In this document: positions 59,501 through 64,000 of the stretch, piece by piece
Layout: every line of letters starts with the position of its first letter
How positions within the stretch are numbered: position 1 is the first letter of the stretch
Assembly (NCBI GenBank): GCA_003439945.1
Contig: QVRM01002192.1
Location: 558,001-622,000 of the forward strand
Reading direction: 5' to 3'
Length of the DNA stretch: 64,000 nucleotides
Source: Dermanyssus gallinae
Lineage: Eukaryota > Arthropoda > Arachnida > Mesostigmata > Dermanyssidae
Position numbers and translations under genes: made by a program
The notes under the pieces: generated by a model
What the model was told of the DNA's origin: nothing
Seen by the model: only the letters and a program-made list of their open reading frames with translations
The model's database searches: none

Positions 59501-60250
59501 TGCTAATGAGTCGGTGACAGTGGCGTCCCAGACGAGCATCCTGCCCCTACTAAAGGGGGTAAGAGTCATCCCATCCGGGCGCTTCCCATCGTCGGTGGAA
59601 AGACCCTGGGGCTCTAAAATGCAGGGGAATCCACTTGATCGAAGCGCTCGGCCGAAGGTGTCGTTAATGCCGGCATGCCTGGCACGCCTTCCCGCACTAT
59701 GTAACTTTTGTCTTGATATTATTAACTTTTGGTCTGGTTATTCTAGAGATCGAGAGTGTGATCAACCAGAGCAGCGTGATCGGGTCTTTCTATGCATTTT
59801 ATATTGGGGTCATTCATGTTTGTAAAACTATGGAATATGTGATCGATAGCTGCACCTAATTCTATTCTTGTAATACCTTTGAAACTTGACGCCCACCCTT
59901 GAGTCGCTATTATATCCAAATACTTGCCCGCATACACGTTGTCTGCATAAATGTTTATGTTCATGTCGCCTAGTATGAGTCTATTATTTCTCCCACTACC
60001 AGCTTTACAAATTTTATAGATATCACTTTCTAAGTATTTATCAATATCGGACGCAACTCTATTCGGATATCTGTATACTGAATTAATCTCTAATATGCCA
60101 GAGGTAGTGATTACTCTGACTCAAGCCCACTCGCAATTAGTTAACTTACTGGTTGCAAAATCAACAATATTATAGTCTTTATGAATTTAAATTGCTGTCC
60201 CACCTGCTCAATTTTTTGTAGAAGAACAGGAAAATGCAAAATAATCCGGG
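56590..60250 (-). pseudogene. LINE family M, near-complete APE-type element split by a LINE Q insertion
   Basis: On the minus strand the endonuclease end comes first: RLILGDMNINIYADN near 59980-59935, AIDHIFHSF, then RPDHAALVDH. After the Q insertion (59028-59698) the linker resumes (SDPNTAAKHLT, KPWMSSAIVQG, long basic helix to 58352). RT follows: REGRSTEDAMIEV, VFFDLQKAFDCVD, HGVPQGSILGPTLFNIYIND, and FAGDTCILI. The catalytic box should be FADD, so one aspartate is lost. The C-terminal part (57483-56773) has YKYLGLTLQNNINWKIHI and LKYGALLYGA. Stops and frameshifts separate the pieces. It belongs to the CR1/Jockey-like APE LINEs, with no finer assignment. Confidence 0.85.
59028..59698 (-). 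mobile_element. LINE family Q, 5'-truncated insertion inside LINE M with perfect 11-bp TSD
   Basis: ATGTAACTTTT occurs at 59017-59027 and 59699-59709 and brackets the insert. On the minus strand the insert begins within SAGRRARHAGINDTFGRALR and continues through LEPQGLSTDDGKRPDGMTL, MLVWDATVTDSLAPSMV, and KLAKYASIGYPHEFQPLAF. FETLGGPG and RSAAFLRQRLDLDVQRGNAA follow. A ~140-nt 3' UTR with AATAAA ends in poly-A. The frame is open from 59569 to 59180. Removing the insert restores collinearity of the LINE M linker. Confidence 0.9.
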
Positions 60251-60258
60251 AGATTATA

Positions 60259-60312
<54 letters not shown>
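60259..60312. repeat. (CT)n-(TA)n compound microsatellite
   Basis: CT/TC units at 60259-60290, then TA units to 60312. Lies at the 5' end of LINE M. Confidence 0.95.
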
Positions 60313-60920
60313 GGGCGGATCGACAAATTTATCTCCCGATAAATTTTGTTTAGACGCGCCAAACCTGAGCTACTCGTAGGGGAAAATTTGCCAAATGGCG
60401 GCGGTGTTTTTTGTTCAATAAGGTGAAAAACGAAGTGCAGCTATTCTTAAGGATTCGGTGGAGAAGCAACGTATCGGCGTCAAGTTTAATCCTATAACCC
60501 AAATCAGATGTTCTTAAGTTGCGAAAATATTGGGGCATGGTGATTACGCACTGTCCCGAGACACTATGTATACATGGTGCCGTCGATGTGATTATCATAA
60601 TATTAAAATAAATAGAAGCGTACACGCGACGGACGTGAGAAAACTGGTATTGGCATCCGTCCGGTAAGGCCGTCGAGCGTCAATGACGAAAAAAATTACT
60701 AAAAAATAAGTGGTATCGTACTGCGGTCATGTGGTCGTGGAAGATAGCTGAGGTATTAGAGGTATATTATAAGTCAGTTGTAACAGTCTTTACTAATATT
60801 TTAAGCGTTCGAAGTTTGCTCCAAATAGTTGAATTTTCTGCAAATAACGCTCGCTGGAAAACGTCCGAAATAAACCATCAGGCGATAGCAGATCAAAGAG
60901 TGGATCAAAGAGCACTGTGA
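60313..60920. other. No recognisable gene
   Basis: Short AT-rich frames only. Confidence 0.45.
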
Positions 60921-60924
60921 GACG

Positions 60925-62460
60925 CCGACCACTTATTACCTCTCACATCTTGTTGATCAGTTTAACTGTAATTACTCTGGTCTCGCGTTGTTCCCGATCT
61001 TCATCATGTACGCCTGGAACTGGCCATGTCCGCTCAGCGCCTGGGCAGTGTAATATGTCATTGGCCCCTCTGGCGTATACCACTTGCGCAGGTCCGTAAT
61101 GAGGAAGCGTGTCCACGTATCTCTCGTGCCTTTAACAAGCGGGTGGGTCCACAACTCCGCTCAAGCTGCGAGTGTGGCTTCTCGAGCCTCAGTCCACGAT
61201 ATCTTCCCGTTTAATCTTCGCCTACTTCTCTCTTCGGCTAGCATGTCCTATGGAAGCAGGCATGCGAGAACAGGCAGGACGTCCGTGGAGACCGTCCGGT
61301 ACGCCCGGCTAACTCGAATTGACACACCCCATTGGGAGCGGCGCAGGGCCTGGCGGGCCGTGACCGTCCTTAGTGCTAAGTCTGTCTACACTGGTGCGGC
61401 GTATAGCGCTTCTGCAACAGCAGCTAGTAGGCGCCGTTTGGTGTCGGATGCGTCTTCCTCTCGAGGCAGTATACGGGCCAGGTTGGCCAATACTCTTGCC
61501 ACCTGTTGCGTAACCTGCTTGATGTGTGTGGTATGCCAGTTGTACCTGTGTCCAAGAGCGAGGGGTGAGAGCTTGCCCCTTGAGCTCCAGGGACATAGGC
61601 CCTGTCCGCCTGCGGCCGGTTTGGAAAAGAGACTCGGCTTCTTGTGGTGCTAGCTTTAGGTGATGTTCAGTCATCCACCTGTTTATTCGATTCAGAGCCG
61701 TGTTCGCCCTGGCCTACAGGATAGTCCATGTGCGATCCAGCAATATCAATAGCATGTAGTTCCGTGAGCAGAGTGGCCGCCGCTGCTCGGCGCGAGCCGC
61801 CTGTATGACTCGCTCTACGGCATCAACGGTGGAGCGGTCCCTGCGGAATCCGTATTGGTCGTTTGTTTGAGAGGGCATACCTCGCCTCCATTTCTTCGTT
61901 CAAGCGCTGAACGAGCACGTTTCCGACTAGTTTGCTTACAGCGTCGAGTAAGCACATGGGGCGGTGCGCTGACGAGCCGGGTAAAACGTTCGGCTTTGGT
62001 ATTAGTACTAAGTGGGCACGCTTCCACTGGGTGGAAAAGCGACCCTCTAGAAACAAGCGTGACACTAGCTCTGAAGAGGCTTGGGGTAGGATCGTGCCAG
62101 CAGTCGCCCCACGTCCGGGCCCGGGGCTTTACCCGGTGATAACCGCTCTGCCGCTTCTGTTGTGTCTTCTGTTGTTACTACCGGGATCTGTTCAGGGTCA
62201 AGGGGAATGCTGGTATAAGCGCGGGCCGGTTGTTGCGAATGAGCTTGAGATTTCCGCCGGGAGAGGTAGTGGTGATGTGCGGAGCTTGCCCATAACGATT
62301 CGATAGGGAAGACTCCACACGTTCGCCTCAAACGAATTCACCAAGGCCCTCAAACAGCCCAAGGCTTCAAGAACACGGGCACTCTCCTCTGTCACTTATT
62401 TGTCGAACACGCAGTCTCCCCGTATACGGCCACAATCCGGCAATGTGTATTGGCCGGTTG
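60925..62460 (-). pseudogene. R1-clade LINE lacking its RT catalytic core
   Basis: The minus strand reads FEANVWSLPYRIVMGKL near 62330-62285, then ERLSPGKAPGPDV, STQWKRAHLVLIPKPNVLPG, and HRPMCLLDAVSKLVGNVL. DQYGFRRDRSTVDAVERVIQ and YMLLILLD follow. At about 61725 it jumps directly to ALNRINRWMTEHHLKLAPQ, which normally follows the YADD box. RT motifs A-C are therefore deleted. The C-terminus (RVSRAYRTVSTDVLPVLACL near 61310-61252, then WTHPLVKGTRDTWTRFLITD and ALSGHGQFQAYM) is typical R1. Several frameshifts are present. Confidence 0.8.
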
Positions 62461-62751
62461 AAGGCTTTCCGCAGTTAACAATCTATAGTCTCGTTATTCC
62501 TTAATCACTTAATTTTGCAATGGGGACTCGATGACCTTCTCACACGTACTGCCGTGTCAATTAGACGGGACGCACAACAGTCTGCGTCTCTCCTCCGTTA
62601 TGCGCAAGCGCCTGCACATGCCCAGAACCACGCCGGGCACACCATTCGGAAATCTATGTCTCACTGCATTATTCCACAGCATTTTAATTTTTGTTAAACA
62701 GGTTTGGCTATTACGACGCTGTATACTTTTGTTTATTTAAACACCCTTTTG

Positions 62752-62782
<31 letters not shown>

Positions 62783-62787
62783 GTATA

Positions 62788-62862
<75 letters not shown>

Positions 62863-62864
62863 CA

Positions 62865-62924
<60 letters not shown>
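62752..62924. repeat. Longest (TA)n microsatellite in the window, with interruptions
   Basis: More than 80 TA units, broken by TTATG, ACAT and TTATACAT. Confidence 0.95.
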
Positions 62925-62927
<3 letters not shown>

Positions 62928-63180
62928 TCTACTCTACTATATATAAGTCTCTACTCAGCTGTTGAGCCGGACGGTCGCACTGGTGCACACCGTCAAACAG
63001 TTCCATTTTGCAGTTAAAAGATGCAAAATTGTTATAATTCGCCGCGTCACTGTGTTAGATAGGTTAGCAGTGCGTTCACCATTGCAAAGGCCTGTCTGAA
63101 GTGCATTTTAGCGTTTTTAAGTGGAAGTGATTGTGCCGGTTTTTAGATTTAGGTAAGGTGAGTCTACCTATATAGTTGTT

Positions 63181-63376
63181 TTAGTGAAATATAGCGGCCC
63201 TAATTATATTTCACTAATCTTAACTTCTATATAGGGATAGTGTATGCACTGGCTACAAAACCTAGACAGTGCATACATATAGTGGTGTATCGATACGCTT
63301 TGTTTTGAACTCTAGAATCGAACACAGCGTAGAGAATACAATAAGCAACGATATATTGGGCAGCCATATCGTGTTT
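63181..63376. repeat. Cluster of stem-loops
   Basis: Perfect 13-bp arms TTAGTGAAATATA (63181-63193) / TATATTTCACTAA (63205-63217). An 11-bp pair TGTATGCACTG / CAGTGCATACA lies at 63241-63251 and 63267-63277, and an ACGATAT / ATATCGT pair near 63349-63373. They precede the zinc-finger frame at the right end by about 400 bp. Confidence 0.7.
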
Positions 63377-63763
63377 TTAAACCACTATATATTTTAATTG
63401 ACTACCTACATACCTACTATATATTTGTAATAGATGCCTCAATTCCACTGAATCAAAGAGACAGCAATTAATCTGTCTGATGCTAGTCTTCCATCTAATT
63501 ACCACAAATATATATCTTAAACCGACTCTACTATTGTACATATTAATGTGCAATGTTTAACTTCTACTTTCGACGCTATTTTGCATAAATACAGTACGTG
63601 ACGAAATATGACATAGTGCTCCCTGGGTAGAGACAAACAGAATGATGGTCTAAAGACCGCTTTATTTTAGCGATTTTAACAACAACATCTGCGTAAAATC
63701 GCGCCATCGTTCGCGTACGAAACTTTTAAAGAAATCTTACCACCGCTGTGGACCAAGACAACG

Positions 63764-63883
63764 ATGGCATCACGTGACGGCAGCAACACCGCCGGAAGAC
63801 TCAGCTGCCAGACTTGCGGGCGAGTATGCAAATCTGGCGCGGGCCTCGCGAGCCACATTAGATTGACTCACAATCAACAATAA
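63764..63883 (+). CDS. Short C2H2 zinc-finger ORF, probably part of a transposon protein running past the window
   Basis: The 39-residue product contains C-QTC-GRVCKSGAGLASHIRLTH, spacing C-x2-C-x12-H-x4-H, a classical C2H2 finger. The CGR.CKS..GL.SHIR wording is typical of fingers in RLE-type LINE N-termini and some LINE C-termini. A TAA ends the frame at 63881, but the same frame stays open afterwards to the window edge with Ser/Thr/Asn-rich residues, as if one stop interrupts a longer protein. Upstream the frame is also open to about 63690. A host zinc-finger gene cannot be excluded. Confidence 0.45.
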   Translation: MASRDGSNTAGRLSCQTCGRVCKSGAGLASHIRLTHNQQ

Positions 63884-64000
63884 GTTCGTGCCACCTCCCC
63901 AACTCCTAACCGATCACAGACTAATAATTTTATTTTAAGTTCTTCACAAAATGACACTGCTGCTTCTAATAATAATTTGAACCCCCCTAGTACTTCACGC

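Overview
This window looks like animal nuclear DNA, most likely from an arthropod. It holds one convincing host gene, dense microsatellites and a large load of decayed retrotransposons. There is no operon structure, no rRNA and no intact tRNA. The mix of LINE types (R1-like, CR1/L2/Jockey-like and an element with an R2-like C-terminus), a mariner relic and tRNA-derived SINEs fits an arthropod, possibly a mite or tick. That last step is inference, because no species-diagnostic gene is present.

Region by region. 1-2706: trinucleotide-rich upstream/5' UTR sequence. 2707-3864: a single-exon ACBD5/ACBD4-type acyl-CoA-binding protein (peroxisomal tail anchor, VAP-binding FFAT-like motif). 3865-6080: its probable 3' UTR and flank. 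From about 6 kb to the right end almost everything recognisable is transposon-derived. I use provisional family letters. K is an APE-type LINE with a C-terminal zinc knuckle (6.1-6.8, 18.4-20.8, 40.3-41.6, 51.0-51.3 kb). Q is a LINE whose C-terminal Cys/His plus RPDG...WD domain resembles an R2 restriction-like endonuclease (9.5-11.3, 46.5-47.4, 59.0-59.7 kb). J is CR1/L2/Jockey-like (11.4-12.0, 30.0-31.3, 38.4-40.3 kb). R1 denotes R1-clade pieces (17.6-18.4, 20.8, 25.3, 51.3-53.3, 60.9-62.5 kb). S is two diverged RT-bearing direct repeats (22.7-23.6, 26.0-27.5 kb). M is a near-complete LINE (56.6-60.2 kb) split by a Q insertion. A deleted mariner lies at 15.0-15.6 kb.

The most unusual signal is a family of long inverted-repeat (foldback) elements at 28768-29877 and 47453-48610, with single-arm relatives near 12.6, 23.7 and 31.4 kb. 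All begin with the same 7-bp anchor next to TA repeats. Their outer ~30 bp differ between loci but match between the two ends of one element, while the sub-terminal block is shared by all. At least 20 long (TA)n tracts are present and often abut transposon ends.

The host gene is the only feature with a clear cellular role. The rest is a layered record of insertion, truncation, internal deletion and microsatellite growth. Frameshifts at homopolymers in K copies may be assembly errors rather than decay. Long stretches (33.6-38.0 and 41.7-46.5 kb) hold nothing I can identify.
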